Positions 15,825-23,996 of a stretch of DNA of 43,883 nt are shown piece after piece. Positions within the stretch are counted from its first letter, which is position 1. Each line of letters begins with the position of its first letter. Under the pieces are notes generated by a model. That model saw only the letters and a list, made by a program, of their open reading frames with translations. It made no database searches and was not told the DNA's origin. The DNA is taken from NCBI GenBank assembly GCA_016882195.1, contig VGLU01000002.1:1-43883 (forward strand). Direction: 5' to 3'. A program made the position numbers and the translations under genes. The stretch is from Thermoproteota archaeon (GTDB lineage: Archaea > Thermoproteota > Methanomethylicia > Methanomethylicales > Methanomethylicaceae).

Positions 15825-17273
15825 ATGAGCCTGCTCCCGGTTGTCTTCGCCCCGCTTCTGATGGCGCCGCTGGCCTACGTAGCGGGCAGGCTCTACGGGA
15901 GGAGGGCAGGGTACCTCCCGACCCTGGCGACTCTTGCGGGCCTGGCGGTCGTCATACTATACTACCCCCAGGTCGCATCGGGCGGGACTGTAGTGACTCC
16001 GCTTATCTGGACCCATGTCGCCGGGACTGAGGTGGCATTCAGCTTGAGGATGGACGGTTTCAGCCTCGTCTTCGCGCTCTCGATAGCCGCAGTAGGATCG
16101 GCGGTGTCCCTCTACTCGATCCCTTACATGGGGCACAGGTTTGAGGAGATGGGCATCGAGGGGAGGGAGGGCAACAGGGCGTACGCGGAGTACTACCTGC
16201 TATACCTGCTCTTCTATGCGGGTATGATCGGCACAGTCCTCTCAAGCAACGTGATCCAGTTCTACATCTTCTACGAGATCATACTGCTGAGCACTTGGCT
16301 CCTAATCCACGCCTTCGGCTACGGGAAGAGGGAACGGATAGCTCTCACCTACTTCGTATGGACCCAGGTGAGCGGCCTCCTCGTATTGATCGGGTTCGTG
16401 GTGCACTACATGAGCGCTGGCTCGGTGGACGTTCTCTCGTACGGCGCCTACACGGCGGCGATGCCCTTCCTGCTCCTTGGCTTCGCAATAAAGATGTCAG
16501 TATTCGGGCTCCACCTGTGGTTGCCGCCCGCACACGGCGAGGCACCCACCCCCATCAGCGCCCTCCTGAGCCCCGTGACGATAGGGATAGGGGCCTATGC
16601 AATAATACGGTTCGTCCAGCCGTTGGTACAGCAACTCTCTCCGTGGATCCTCGCCTGGGCGATGGTCACCATACTGTACGGTGGCCTGGTGGCGCTGTCC
16701 GAGGACGACATCAAAAGGCTTTTGGCGTATTCGAGCATAAGTCATATGGGGTATATGTTGCTGGGCATAGCTTCCGTGACCTGGATCGGCTTTGCCGGCG
16801 TCTCGTACCACTACCTGAGCCACGCGTTCCTCAAGGCAGTCCTCTTCATGACCGCCGGGCTCCTGATGATGCAGATGAAGGGTAACAGGCGGATCAGCCT
16901 GATGGGTGGGCTGGCCGCCAGGACGCCTTGGGCGGCGGTCTTCATGGTCTCTGGATTTCTGGGCCTCGCTGGCTTCCCGCCCTTCGCAGGCTTCAACTCC
17001 AAGCTGCTCATCTTCGCGGGAGCTTTCCAAAGCCCAGGCGATTATATTCGGCTGGCAATGGTGGCGGGCGCGGTCCTCGCCTCGTTCCTGACCCTCGGGT
17101 ACGGCGCACTGACCTTCAAGAGGGCGATGCTCGGCGAGGCGAGGGAGGGGCTGGAGGTGAAGGAGCCGGACATGCTCATGGTGGCCTCAATAGCATTCCT
17201 GCTCATACTCGCGGTGGCGTTCTTCTTCGTGCCGTGGCTGGTGATCCAGCCTTTGTTGGGGGCAAGCGCATGA
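15825..17273 (+). CDS. NuoM/MrpD-like antiporter subunit
   Basis: This second antiporter-like membrane subunit has 482 residues from ATG 15825, one base after the NuoL-like stop and preceded by GGGAGG. Family segments are FYIFYEIILLSTWLL (E151, helix 5) and FAIKMSVFGLHLWLPPAHGE (K223, helix 7). In helix 8 the usual lysine of L-x-K-x-G-x-Y is replaced: the segment reads SPVTIGIGAYAI with G254 at that place. The DDIKRLLAYSSISHMGYM and SHAFLKAVLFMTAG segments are normal. Like NuoM it probably moves a cation, but its path may be altered. It overlaps the mrpE start by 4 bases. Confidence 0.9.
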   Translation: MSLLPVVFAPLLMAPLAYVAGRLYGRRAGYLPTLATLAGLAVVILYYPQVASGGTVVTPLIWTHVAGTEVAFSLRMDGFSLVFALSIAAVGSAVSLYSIPYMGHRFEEMGIEGREGNRAYAEYYLLYLLFYAGMIGTVLSSNVIQFYIFYEIILLSTWLLIHAFGYGKRERIALTYFVWTQVSGLLVLIGFVVHYMSAGSVDVLSYGAYTAAMPFLLLGFAIKMSVFGLHLWLPPAHGEAPTPISALLSPVTIGIGAYAIIRFVQPLVQQLSPWILAWAMVTILYGGLVALSEDDIKRLLAYSSISHMGYMLLGIASVTWIGFAGVSYHYLSHAFLKAVLFMTAGLLMMQMKGNRRISLMGGLAARTPWAAVFMVSGFLGLAGFPPFAGFNSKLLIFAGAFQSPGDYIRLAMVAGAVLASFLTLGYGALTFKRAMLGEAREGLEVKEPDMLMVASIAFLLILAVAFFFVPWLVIQPLLGASA

Positions 17274-17761
17274 TAGTCAAGATCCTTTTCGCCATGTTCC
17301 TCTCTTTCATCGTGTACGTATCACTGGTCGGGAGCATAGAGTTCGATGAGCTCGTCATAGGGCTGGTCATATCGTTCTTGGTGGCGCTCCTGACGAAGGA
17401 CCTCCTCGTCAAGGACGAGCGGAAGGTCATGAGCGTCAGGAGGTGGCTCAGCTGCATATGGTACCTTACAGTCTACTGGCTCTACTTCGAGGTGCTGGCC
17501 CACTGGAACGTCGTGAAGAGGGTCTTCACCATGGACATAAGGCCCGGGATAGTGAGGGTCCCGTACTACCTCGACACGGAGTACGGCGTGATATCCGTAG
17601 CCAACTCGATAACCAACACGCCGGGCACGGTGGTCGTCGAGGTCGACGAGGAGGAGAGGCGCTACTACATCCACTGGATAAACGCCACTTCAACCGAGGA
17701 GGAGGGCTGCTACGAGAGGATCAGTAAGGCATTCGAGAAGTATGTGAGGCGGTTCATGTGA
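17270..17761 (+). CDS. mrpE: Mrp antiporter subunit E (MbhA-like)
   Basis: This 163-residue membrane subunit has two N-terminal helices followed by a soluble domain. The soluble part carries the MrpE pattern VANSITNTPGTVVVEVD followed by YYIHWI. ATG 17270 overlaps the preceding TGA (ATGA), so translation is coupled; the longer in-frame opening upstream lies inside the NuoM-like gene and is an artefact of GC-rich codons. In Mrp complexes MrpE, F and G form a small-subunit module needed for assembly and sodium transport. The following gene starts 4 bases before its stop. Confidence 0.9.
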   Translation: MIVKILFAMFLSFIVYVSLVGSIEFDELVIGLVISFLVALLTKDLLVKDERKVMSVRRWLSCIWYLTVYWLYFEVLAHWNVVKRVFTMDIRPGIVRVPYYLDTEYGVISVANSITNTPGTVVVEVDEEERRYYIHWINATSTEEEGCYERISKAFEKYVRRFM

Positions 17762-18027
17762 TCGACGCGATATTGGTCGGCCTTGTCGCCATCTTCCTGG
17801 CCTCGATAGTGATAGCGGCGTACAGGCTGATCAGGGGACCGACGATACCGGACAGGATGCTGGCCCTCGACATAATCTCCTATACGTTCGCGGTGGTCAT
17901 GGCGCTCGTGGCGGTGCTGCTCAGATCGCCATTCCTCATAGCAATCAGCTTCATGCTCGCCCTTTGGTTCTACGTAGGCTCGCTGTACGTCGCCAGGTAT
18001 CTGGAGGGGGGGGAGATAGGTGATTAA
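17758..18027 (+). CDS. mrpF: Mrp antiporter subunit F (MbhB-like)
   Basis: This 89-residue protein with three membrane helices carries the MrpF signature YRLIRGPTIPDRMLALD (residues 22-38). GTG 17758 overlaps the mrpE stop as GTGA. Its own end overlaps the mrpG start by 8 bases. In the known complexes MrpF lies beside MrpE and MrpG and lines part of the proposed sodium path. Confidence 0.92.
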   Translation: MIDAILVGLVAIFLASIVIAAYRLIRGPTIPDRMLALDIISYTFAVVMALVAVLLRSPFLIAISFMLALWFYVGSLYVARYLEGGEIGD

Positions 18028-18391
18028 CATTAGCGTTAGCGTCAGCCTCAGCCTTAACCTGTTTGAGGCGGCGGGGATCGCCCTCGTGGTGCTTGGGGCG
18101 GCCCTGAACATGATCGGCTCGATAGGCCTGATAAGGTTCCCCAACTACTTCGTGCGGATCCACGCCACCACCGTCTCGGTGATGGGGGGTTGCTTCCTGC
18201 CTCTGGTCGGCGTAGCGCTTATGGCTTACGGCGGGGCGGACGTCGTGACCGCCCTTGGGGCCCTGGCGACAGGGGGCTTCATCGTCCTGACAGCGCCAGT
18301 AGCCTCGCACGCGATAGCTAGGGCGGCGGCCAAGTCCAAGATCGACAGGGGGCCCCTCGTCTGCGATCACCTGGAGGAGGATAAGAAGTGA
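18020..18391 (+). CDS. mrpG: Mrp antiporter subunit G (MbhC-like)
   Basis: This 123-residue membrane protein has the MrpG signature GSIGLIRFPNYFVRIHATTV, with the conserved R-x-H-A, at about residues 33-52. GTG 18020 lies inside the mrpF 3' end and follows GGGGGGAG, a strong ribosome site. It ends with a short charged tail. The next gene overlaps by 4 bases (GTGA). Confidence 0.92.
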   Translation: MINISVSVSLSLNLFEAAGIALVVLGAALNMIGSIGLIRFPNYFVRIHATTVSVMGGCFLPLVGVALMAYGGADVVTALGALATGGFIVLTAPVASHAIARAAAKSKIDRGPLVCDHLEEDKK

Positions 18392-18633
18392 TAGACACAG
18401 TGATTAACCTGCTGCTCGTCTTCTGCATCCTGCTGACCGCCCTCTCGATCCGCGCCAAGGACCTCCTCCTGGCAGTCGTCCTCTCCGGCGCCGAGGGCGT
18501 GGTCGTCGCGGTACTCTTCTACCTGCTGCTGGCGCCCGACATCGCGCTTATCCAGATCGCGGCGGGGGTCGGCATCGCGACCGCGTTCTTCATCCTGGTC
18601 CTGAAGAAGCTGAGGAGGTACGAGGAGGAATGA
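18388..18633 (+). CDS. DUF4040 subunit (MbhD-like, MrpA C-terminal fragment)
   Basis: This 81-residue protein with three helices carries the segment LLAVVLSGAEGVVVAVLFYLLLAPDIA, matching the DUF4040/MbhD fold. That fold is an independent subunit in archaeal Mbh complexes and part of the C-terminal end of MrpA in bacteria. Family members resemble NuoJ. It starts with GTG 18388 overlapping the mrpG stop, and its own stop overlaps the next ATG (ATGA). Confidence 0.85.
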   Translation: MIDTVINLLLVFCILLTALSIRAKDLLLAVVLSGAEGVVVAVLFYLLLAPDIALIQIAAGVGIATAFFILVLKKLRRYEEE

Positions 18634-19463
18634 GTTTGAAGGCGAGGACCCTGGCAGAGGTGCTCTTCACCGCCGCGCTCTTCCTGGTGCTTGCCTACGC
18701 CATGACGGGATACCCCGAGTTCGGGTTCGTCAGGCCGCTGGGGGGGTTCTTCCTCTACCACACCTTCAACGAGGGCAACCCCGGCCTGTGGTCCGGATCG
18801 CCAAACGCCGTAACGGGCATCCTGTGGGACTACAGGGGCTACGATACCCTCTTCGAGACTATGGTCTTCTACATCGGGACGGTCGCTGTGGTGATTTTCT
18901 TCGAGCGGAGGGCCAGACTCCGGCAGACGAGGGGCATGTCGATGATCGTTAGTGCATCGACTAGGCTGATATTCATCTTCATAATTACCTCGGCTCTCAC
19001 CATAACGATATTCAGCGTGAAGGGCTCCGGCGGGGGCTTCCAAGGCGGGTCAATAATGGCGATCGCGTACGTGGCCATCCTAGTGGCGCTCTCGAAGGGG
19101 TTCCTGCCGCAGCTGAAGATAAACGTGAAGAGGGCGCACCTCCTCAGGACCCTCGGCCTAACCATAATTGCGGCCATGACGCTGACCCCCATCGTCTTCT
19201 CGATAGCGACCGGCACTGAGGCCTTCGCGCTCCAGAACCAGGCCAAGGAGTGGGCACCATTCGGCTTCCCTGCGTTCCTCGGCCTGAGGAGCCTCTCCGG
19301 GGGATCCATAATACCCATACAGATCGGCGAGACGCTCTTCGTCGGGATGGGGTTCACGATTATGTTCACGCTGCTCACACTGAAGGGTGGCGACGAGGAT
19401 GGCGATGGTGAGGAGGAGGGCGGTGGCGGCGAAAAGAAAGCGGGAAAGGAGGCGGAGGGGTGA
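18630..19463 (+). CDS. mrpB: MrpB/MnhB-domain subunit (MbhE+MbhF fusion)
   Basis: This 277-residue protein appears to join two subunits that are separate in Pyrococcus Mbh. The first 95 residues are MbhE-like, with NAVTGILWDYRGYDTLFE followed by a helix. The remainder is an MnhB domain with FSVKGSGGGFQGGSIMAIA (near 128-146) and further helices. The C terminus has an unusual tail of about 30 residues made mostly of D, E, G and K, probably disordered in the cytoplasm. It is coupled to its neighbours by 4-base overlaps on both sides. Confidence 0.85.
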   Translation: MSLKARTLAEVLFTAALFLVLAYAMTGYPEFGFVRPLGGFFLYHTFNEGNPGLWSGSPNAVTGILWDYRGYDTLFETMVFYIGTVAVVIFFERRARLRQTRGMSMIVSASTRLIFIFIITSALTITIFSVKGSGGGFQGGSIMAIAYVAILVALSKGFLPQLKINVKRAHLLRTLGLTIIAAMTLTPIVFSIATGTEAFALQNQAKEWAPFGFPAFLGLRSLSGGSIIPIQIGETLFVGMGFTIMFTLLTLKGGDEDGDGEEEGGGGEKKAGKEAEG

Positions 19464-19843
19464 GCATGAACCCGACATCGTTGATCGTGTACCTCCCATA
19501 CATACTTGTGGTATTGATGGTCGCGATCTGCGTCTACGGCGTCGTCTTCAAGTCGAACATCTTCAAGAAGATACTCGCGCTCTTCTTCTTCACCGATGCG
19601 GTGAACCTGCTGTACATAATCCAGGGTTACAGGCGGGGGGACTCTATCCCGCCGATCCTGCTTCCGGGGATGGGGCTCTCGGAGTTCACCTCTCGGGCGG
19701 TTGACCCGCTGGCGCACTACTTCGTCGTGACCGCGGTGGTCATAGGGCTCGCGGAGATCGCGACCCTCAGCGCGCTTGCGATATACGTCTACCGGCACTA
19801 CGGGACGCTCGAGACCAGAAAGATAAAGGAGTTGCGAGGCTAA
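19460..19843 (+). CDS. mrpC: Mrp antiporter subunit C (NuoK/MbhG-like)
   Basis: This 127-residue protein with three membrane helices is related to NuoK. Family features are YGVVFKSNIFKKILALFFF and the segment VDPLAHYFVVTAVVIGLAEIA, where the acidic residue of helix 3 is kept. GTG 19460 overlaps the previous stop; an in-frame ATG lies two codons later. In Mrp and Mbh complexes this subunit connects the MrpA-side and MrpD-side halves. Confidence 0.9.
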   Translation: MSMNPTSLIVYLPYILVVLMVAICVYGVVFKSNIFKKILALFFFTDAVNLLYIIQGYRRGDSIPPILLPGMGLSEFTSRAVDPLAHYFVVTAVVIGLAEIATLSALAIYVYRHYGTLETRKIKELRG

Positions 19844-19844
19844 C

Positions 19845-21389
19845 TTGATCGACATGCTCCTGTTCCACGCGCCCATACTGGCAATGCTGGTAGGCATGGT
19901 GGCGTCATTCCTGATCATCGTCGTTCCCAATCAGCGGGTGATCAAGGTCTTTGTTGTGTCCTCCGCACTGGCGATCGTAGTTCTGGCGCTTCTGGCGTTC
20001 GTGAGGGTCTTCGTCGGCGGCAGCTACGTATACTACATGGGCGGCTGGCCCCCGCCGATAGGCATACCGTACGTGATAGACTGCTTCTCGGCGCCGCTGG
20101 CCGTCGTCATAGCGATCGTCGTCTTCTCGACCATGCTCTACTCGATCAAGGACACCGAGAAGACACGGGAGGCGAAATGGTGCTACTCCCTCCGCTTCCT
20201 CATGGAGGCGGGGATGCTGGGGCTCATCTTCACAGGTGACGTCTTCCACATATTCGTGATGCTGGAGGTCGTCGGACTCTCGGCCATCATACTTGTGGCC
20301 TTCCGCAAGGACGTCAAGCAAGCGGTCGAGGCTGCGATTAAGTACGGGATATACGATGTCCTGGCCATCTCGATATTTTACCTCTCGACTGCGATGATAT
20401 ACGGCATGTTTGGCAGCATGGCGATGGCAGAGATCTCGGCGAAGCTCGGCGGCTATATCTCGCCGATCTCCGGCGGGATATTTGCATCCCCGACCCAGGC
20501 CCTCCCCGTGATCGCTACGCTGATAGTCTGGTCCTTCGCGATAGGCTCGGCGCTCTTCCCCCTGCACTTCTGGCTCCCCGACGCCCACAGCATGGCCCCG
20601 AGCGCCCTCAGCGCCATCCTGTCCGGGCTCATAGTCCAGATCAACCTGGCCGTCCTAGCGAGGATACTCTTCGATGGCCTCAGGGCGAGCGCCCTGCCCA
20701 CGACGGCGATCGGCCTCTACGTCCTACTGGTGCTCGGCGTACTCTCCAGCGTGGTCGGTTCCGCGCTGATGCTGGTCCAGACGGACATAAAGCGCCTAAT
20801 AGCCTACTCCACGATATCCAACATAGGCCTCATAGCGATCGGCTTCGGCGTCGCGACCGTCACCAGCGTCTCGGCAGCTTACCTCCACATAATAAACCAC
20901 GCCTTCGTCAAGGCGGCCCTCTTCATGACCGCTGGCGTCTTCATGCATGCGACCGGATCGAGGGAGATAAGGAGCTACAGGGGCATATCGAGATCGATGC
21001 CGTACGCCACGCTTCTCTTCCTCGTGGGTGCCCTGGCCTCTATCGGCTTCCCCCCGCTCAGCATATTCTGGAGCAAGCTGCTCCTGCTCTACTCGGTGGT
21101 CCAGAACGGCGGGATCTACTCCTACCTCGTGGTGCCCATACTGGTCACGGTCGTCTTCGAGGCCGTGGCCCAGATACGCGTTCTGGCGGTCATGTACTCT
21201 AGGGGAGGGTCGCCCGTTCGCGACAGGCCGTCCAAGGCGATATATATCTCGATAGGCTTACCCATAGCCATAACGGTACTCATAGGCATCATGCCCAGCT
21301 TCGCCTTCGAGTACGCCGGCCTCGCCGCAAGCGAGCTGCTCGACTTTGAGAAGTACATCAAGGTCGTGCTGGGGTTCCTGCCCGGCTGA
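19845..21389 (+). CDS. mrpD: MrpD/MbhH-like antiporter subunit lacking two conserved lysines
   Basis: This third antiporter-like subunit has 514 residues from TTG 19845, one base after the mrpC stop. It retains the helix 5 acid E141 (FVMLEVVGLSA), K356 in INHAFVKAALF and K411 in IFWSKLLL. The helix 7 lysine expected in I-K-x-A-L-F-P-L is replaced: the sequence reads FAIGSALFPLHFWLPDAHS with G234. The helix 8 lysine is also absent (SGLIVQINLAVL, Q265). These lysines are central to cation translocation in characterised homologues, so this copy may be structural or work differently. It is the last gene of the cluster; no hydrogenase genes follow. Confidence 0.9.
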   Translation: MIDMLLFHAPILAMLVGMVASFLIIVVPNQRVIKVFVVSSALAIVVLALLAFVRVFVGGSYVYYMGGWPPPIGIPYVIDCFSAPLAVVIAIVVFSTMLYSIKDTEKTREAKWCYSLRFLMEAGMLGLIFTGDVFHIFVMLEVVGLSAIILVAFRKDVKQAVEAAIKYGIYDVLAISIFYLSTAMIYGMFGSMAMAEISAKLGGYISPISGGIFASPTQALPVIATLIVWSFAIGSALFPLHFWLPDAHSMAPSALSAILSGLIVQINLAVLARILFDGLRASALPTTAIGLYVLLVLGVLSSVVGSALMLVQTDIKRLIAYSTISNIGLIAIGFGVATVTSVSAAYLHIINHAFVKAALFMTAGVFMHATGSREIRSYRGISRSMPYATLLFLVGALASIGFPPLSIFWSKLLLLYSVVQNGGIYSYLVVPILVTVVFEAVAQIRVLAVMYSRGGSPVRDRPSKAIYISIGLPIAITVLIGIMPSFAFEYAGLAASELLDFEKYIKVVLGFLPG

Positions 21390-21415
21390 TAGCCCCCGGG
21401 CGGCACACGCGCATG

Positions 21416-21425
21416 TTTTTATAAT
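21416..21425 (+). promoter_or_regulatory. TATA box of the DUF59/MoaD-like operon
   Basis: TTTTTATAAT lies 33-42 bases before the DUF59 ATG, giving a predicted leader of about 12 bases. The T run may also end transcription of the antiporter cluster, since a GC-rich GCCCCCGGGC lies just before it. Confidence 0.5.
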
Positions 21426-21457
21426 CGGCAGGCGGATGTAGAAACGAGGAGTCGAAA

Positions 21458-21742
21458 ATGGAGAAGATCGAAGGGAAGGTCATGGAGGCCCTCAAGCACG
21501 TCATGGACCCGGAGACTGGAATGAGCATGGTGGATATGCAGCTGATAAACAAGGTCGAGGAGACCGACGGTCTGGTAAACGTGGAGTTCATTCCCTCGAG
21601 TCCCATGTGTCCGATAGCGTTCTTCTTGGCAGACGAGATAAAGAGAGCGGTTCTTAAGGTCGAGGGTGTGAAGAAGGCCAGAGTGACGTGCAAGGGCCAC
21701 ATGATGGAGGAACAGATAAACAAGACCGTCAACGAGGAGTAA
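21458..21742 (+). CDS. MIP18/DUF59-family Fe-S assembly protein (SufT-like)
   Basis: This 94-residue alpha/beta protein belongs to the MIP18 (DUF59) family, which helps deliver or mature iron-sulfur clusters in archaea, bacteria and eukaryotes. The family features DPETGMSMVDM (17-27) and the conserved cysteine in PSSPMCPIAFFL (near 51) are present. It lies 6 bases ahead of a ubiquitin-like sulfur carrier and is probably cotranscribed with it. The window contains two radical SAM enzymes that need such clusters, but a direct link is only suggested. Confidence 0.88.
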   Translation: MEKIEGKVMEALKHVMDPETGMSMVDMQLINKVEETDGLVNVEFIPSSPMCPIAFFLADEIKRAVLKVEGVKKARVTCKGHMMEEQINKTVNEE

Positions 21743-21748
21743 AGATGG

Positions 21749-22024
21749 ATGGTGAAAGTTGAGGTTAGGCTCTTTGCCAATCTCAGAGAGGCTGCAGGAA
21801 CTGAGGTTCTGTTTTTGGAGTTTACCAAGCCTCCAACCATAGCAGATGTATTGAACGAAGTTGTGGCGAGCACCCCTGCATTGAAGAGGTTTCTACTGAC
21901 CAAAGGAAGGTTTAACGAGCGCTACAAGGTACTTGTTGGCGCGGAGATAGTCTTTCCGGAGAACTTTTCTAGGGTTTTGAAGGAAGGCAGATTGGCGATA
22001 CTGCCGCCGGTCAGCGGCGGGTGA
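21749..22024 (+). CDS. MoaD/ThiS-like ubiquitin-fold protein (possible sulfur carrier)
   Basis: This 91-residue beta-grasp protein ends in Gly-Gly (PPVSGG), the tail that is adenylated by an E1-like enzyme and converted to a thiocarboxylate. The N-terminal KVEVRLFANLREAAGTE is typical of MoaD-like proteins. It could serve molybdopterin synthesis, tRNA thiolation, or protein modification as a SAMP; sequence alone does not decide. A tRNA thiolase gene lies at 36.8 kb in the same window. The 3' end overlaps the convergent methylthiotransferase gene by 14 bases. Confidence 0.85.
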   Translation: MVKVEVRLFANLREAAGTEVLFLEFTKPPTIADVLNEVVASTPALKRFLLTKGRFNERYKVLVGAEIVFPENFSRVLKEGRLAILPPVSGG

Positions 22025-23273
22025 TCGTGCCCTTAAGATAGAAAGGCGTGCAAGAGTGCACCCTTATTGAGAATCTCTTACCCAACATCGACCGCTCGCA
22101 CTTGCTGATTGCAATTGTCTTATACTCATCGGTTCTGGCGATCATCCCGCCTCTCCGGTAGATATCTACGACGGTGGCATCTACGACCCATCCGACCCAT
22201 CGGCTGTTGTTCGCCGTCTGGACCCCCCTTGTGAGGCGCGTTAGGACCTCACTCCGGCATTTCTTAACAGACTCGGCGACCTGTTTTAAAGACGAGGCAG
22301 GGGTGTGGGGGCGAGGAGAGAACCTTGCGATGTGGGTTTTGTCCGGACGGGTCGCTCTGATTAGGTTGCAGGTCTCCTCGAAGTCCTGATCGGTCTCGTC
22401 CGGATACCCGACGATCACATCGGTGAAAAGCACCAAATTCGGAAATGCCGACCTGAATGCGTTCACAATTTTCTTGAAGGACTTAGCATCGTACCCCCTC
22501 TTCATTTCACATAGAACCTTGTTGCTGCCGCTTTGAACTGGAATGTGAACGAATTTGTATATCTTATCTGACTGGTATGACCTGATGAGGCGTTCAATTA
22601 GGTTGCAGACGGATGAGGGGTTGAACATGCCGACTCGCACTCTGAAGTCACCATCGATGGCGGTCACTCCGTTCAGGAGGGCGGGCAGGTCGGTGCCGGT
22701 GTCGCGACCGTAGACGCCGGTATCCTGAGCCGTGAGACGAATCTCCCATGCCCCTCCCTTCACGGCATTGGAGATGAAGGGTATTACCCTTTCGTGCGGT
22801 AGACTTCGAAGGTGACCCCTCGCCAGCCTGACTATGCAGTAAGAGCAGCTGCCCAAACATCCCCTCGAGATCGCTATCGTGTACTTGACGCCGCTTCTGA
22901 ACGGCGCAGGTTCTGGGAGGGCTTCATGCGGGCGCAGTATCACAGACCTAGACTCGCTTTGCAAGGCAAGAGGTATTGATGGAAGGTTGTGCGGAGAGAC
23001 TATTGAGAAGTTGGGTGCGTGTTTTGATATGAGGGTGGGTTGGACTGCGGCCATGCATCCTGTCACCACGACCCTCCTCCCCGAGAGGGCAGTTAGGAAT
23101 TTCAGGACCCTAAGCTCGGTCTCCCCCCTCACGGTGCAAGTATTAACAACCACAGCCCCGGCATCGTCAAGCGAGCGGGCGAGCTTGAATCCGGTTGCCT
23201 CCAGCAACTTTGCTACCGTCTCGCTCTCTGCTTTGTTGGAGAAGCAGCCGAAGGTTTTGATGTACACCTTCAT
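22011..23273 (-). CDS. tRNA t6A37 methylthiotransferase (archaeal/eukaryotic e-MtaB type)
   Basis: This radical SAM methylthiotransferase converts t6A to ms2t6A at position 37 of tRNAs reading A-starting codons. It shows the three-part layout: an N-terminal UPF0004 domain with three cysteines (KTFGCFSNKAES, VNTCTVRG, VTGCMAAVQP), a radical SAM core with ISRGCLGSCSYCIVRLARG (C-x3-C-x2-C), and a C-terminal TRAM domain. The length, 420 residues, fits the family. The ATG at 23273 follows the PHP gene by 6 bases, so both are expressed with metG. A likely substrate, tRNA-Lys(UUU), is encoded in this window. Confidence 0.93.
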   Translation of the reverse strand: MKVYIKTFGCFSNKAESETVAKLLEATGFKLARSLDDAGAVVVNTCTVRGETELRVLKFLTALSGRRVVVTGCMAAVQPTLISKHAPNFSIVSPHNLPSIPLALQSESRSVILRPHEALPEPAPFRSGVKYTIAISRGCLGSCSYCIVRLARGHLRSLPHERVIPFISNAVKGGAWEIRLTAQDTGVYGRDTGTDLPALLNGVTAIDGDFRVRVGMFNPSSVCNLIERLIRSYQSDKIYKFVHIPVQSGSNKVLCEMKRGYDAKSFKKIVNAFRSAFPNLVLFTDVIVGYPDETDQDFEETCNLIRATRPDKTHIARFSPRPHTPASSLKQVAESVKKCRSEVLTRLTRGVQTANNSRWVGWVVDATVVDIYRRGGMIARTDEYKTIAISKCERSMLGKRFSIRVHSCTPFYLKGTITRR

Positions 23274-23279
23274 AATTGT

Positions 23280-23972
23280 TCAAGACGGTACTTCATCACG
23301 CGCCTTCTTAAGTTTGGCGCGTTTGGATAGCCTCTTCCACCTCATCCCCAGCATGGTTGTGATGGAGGTTTGTGTGCCATGCGCCGAGGTCCTCCCGCTC
23401 TTTAGCGCCTCGAGGACCGCCTCCACGGAGCGCGCCCCGGCGTCTACGATGGTGTACGCGTCTCCCACCGCCGTATCTACGTGCGCGTCGCTTCCGCCCA
23501 CCTTGGGGAGGGCCAAGAGTTCCGCGAGTTCAATCGCGCTTCTGTTGTGCCTGCGGAGCGTGGAGGCGTTCATGACCTCCAGTGGTAGAGAAAAGGAGAG
23601 AACGGATCGCACTGCCTCCTCACCTACGCCATGGCTTAGAGGATCGGTAGGATGCGGGATTATGACGACTGAGCCGTCGGAGACGGCGTTCTTCACGGTC
23701 TCGAGGAATTGGGGGTTCGTGGGGAAGGCGCGACGTGGGCGGAGGACTACGAGGTGCCCAGAGGCTGTTGAGATCTCCACCCCGGGTATTACAAGAAAAT
23801 CAGTCTCCTTGGAGATCTTTATAGCCTCCTCGTCGGTCATTGGTACGTCGTGGTCGGTAATTGCGACTCCATCGAGGCCCTTGCTTTTTGCAGATCTGAT
23901 TATTTCATAGATCGTTGAGACCCCATCATTAGAGGCGTCTGTGTGCACGTGGAGGTCTATCTTGAGCTGCAA
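23280..23972 (-). CDS. PHP-domain metal-dependent phosphoesterase
   Basis: This 230-residue PHP protein has a cytosolic metal-binding barrel. Metal ligands are visible in DLHVHTDAS (residues 6-14), ITDHDVPM (38-45), VIPGVEIST (61-69), HPTDPLSHG and GGSDAHVDTAVGDAYT. Homologues hydrolyse phosphoesters such as nucleotide bisphosphates, but the substrate here is unknown. The start is TTG 23972 with GGGGATC upstream. It lies between metG and the methylthiotransferase gene with short gaps. Confidence 0.85.
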   Translation of the reverse strand: MQLKIDLHVHTDASNDGVSTIYEIIRSAKSKGLDGVAITDHDVPMTDEEAIKISKETDFLVIPGVEISTASGHLVVLRPRRAFPTNPQFLETVKNAVSDGSVVIIPHPTDPLSHGVGEEAVRSVLSFSLPLEVMNASTLRRHNRSAIELAELLALPKVGGSDAHVDTAVGDAYTIVDAGARSVEAVLEALKSGRTSAHGTQTSITTMLGMRWKRLSKRAKLKKARDEVPS

Positions 23973-23996
23973 TAAAGATCCCCTAGTAGCCTGGCC

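Noticed and set aside
18869-19930. Long antisense frame (353 codons) under mrpB/mrpC, and similar frames under the other antiporter genes
   Set aside because: These arise from the GC-rich codon use of the real genes. Their products are rich in R, H and E with no domain pattern, and they lack ribosome sites.
22879-23910. Plus-strand frame of 343 codons opposite the methylthiotransferase and PHP genes
   Set aside because: It is antisense to two clear genes with intact motifs and has no domain of its own.
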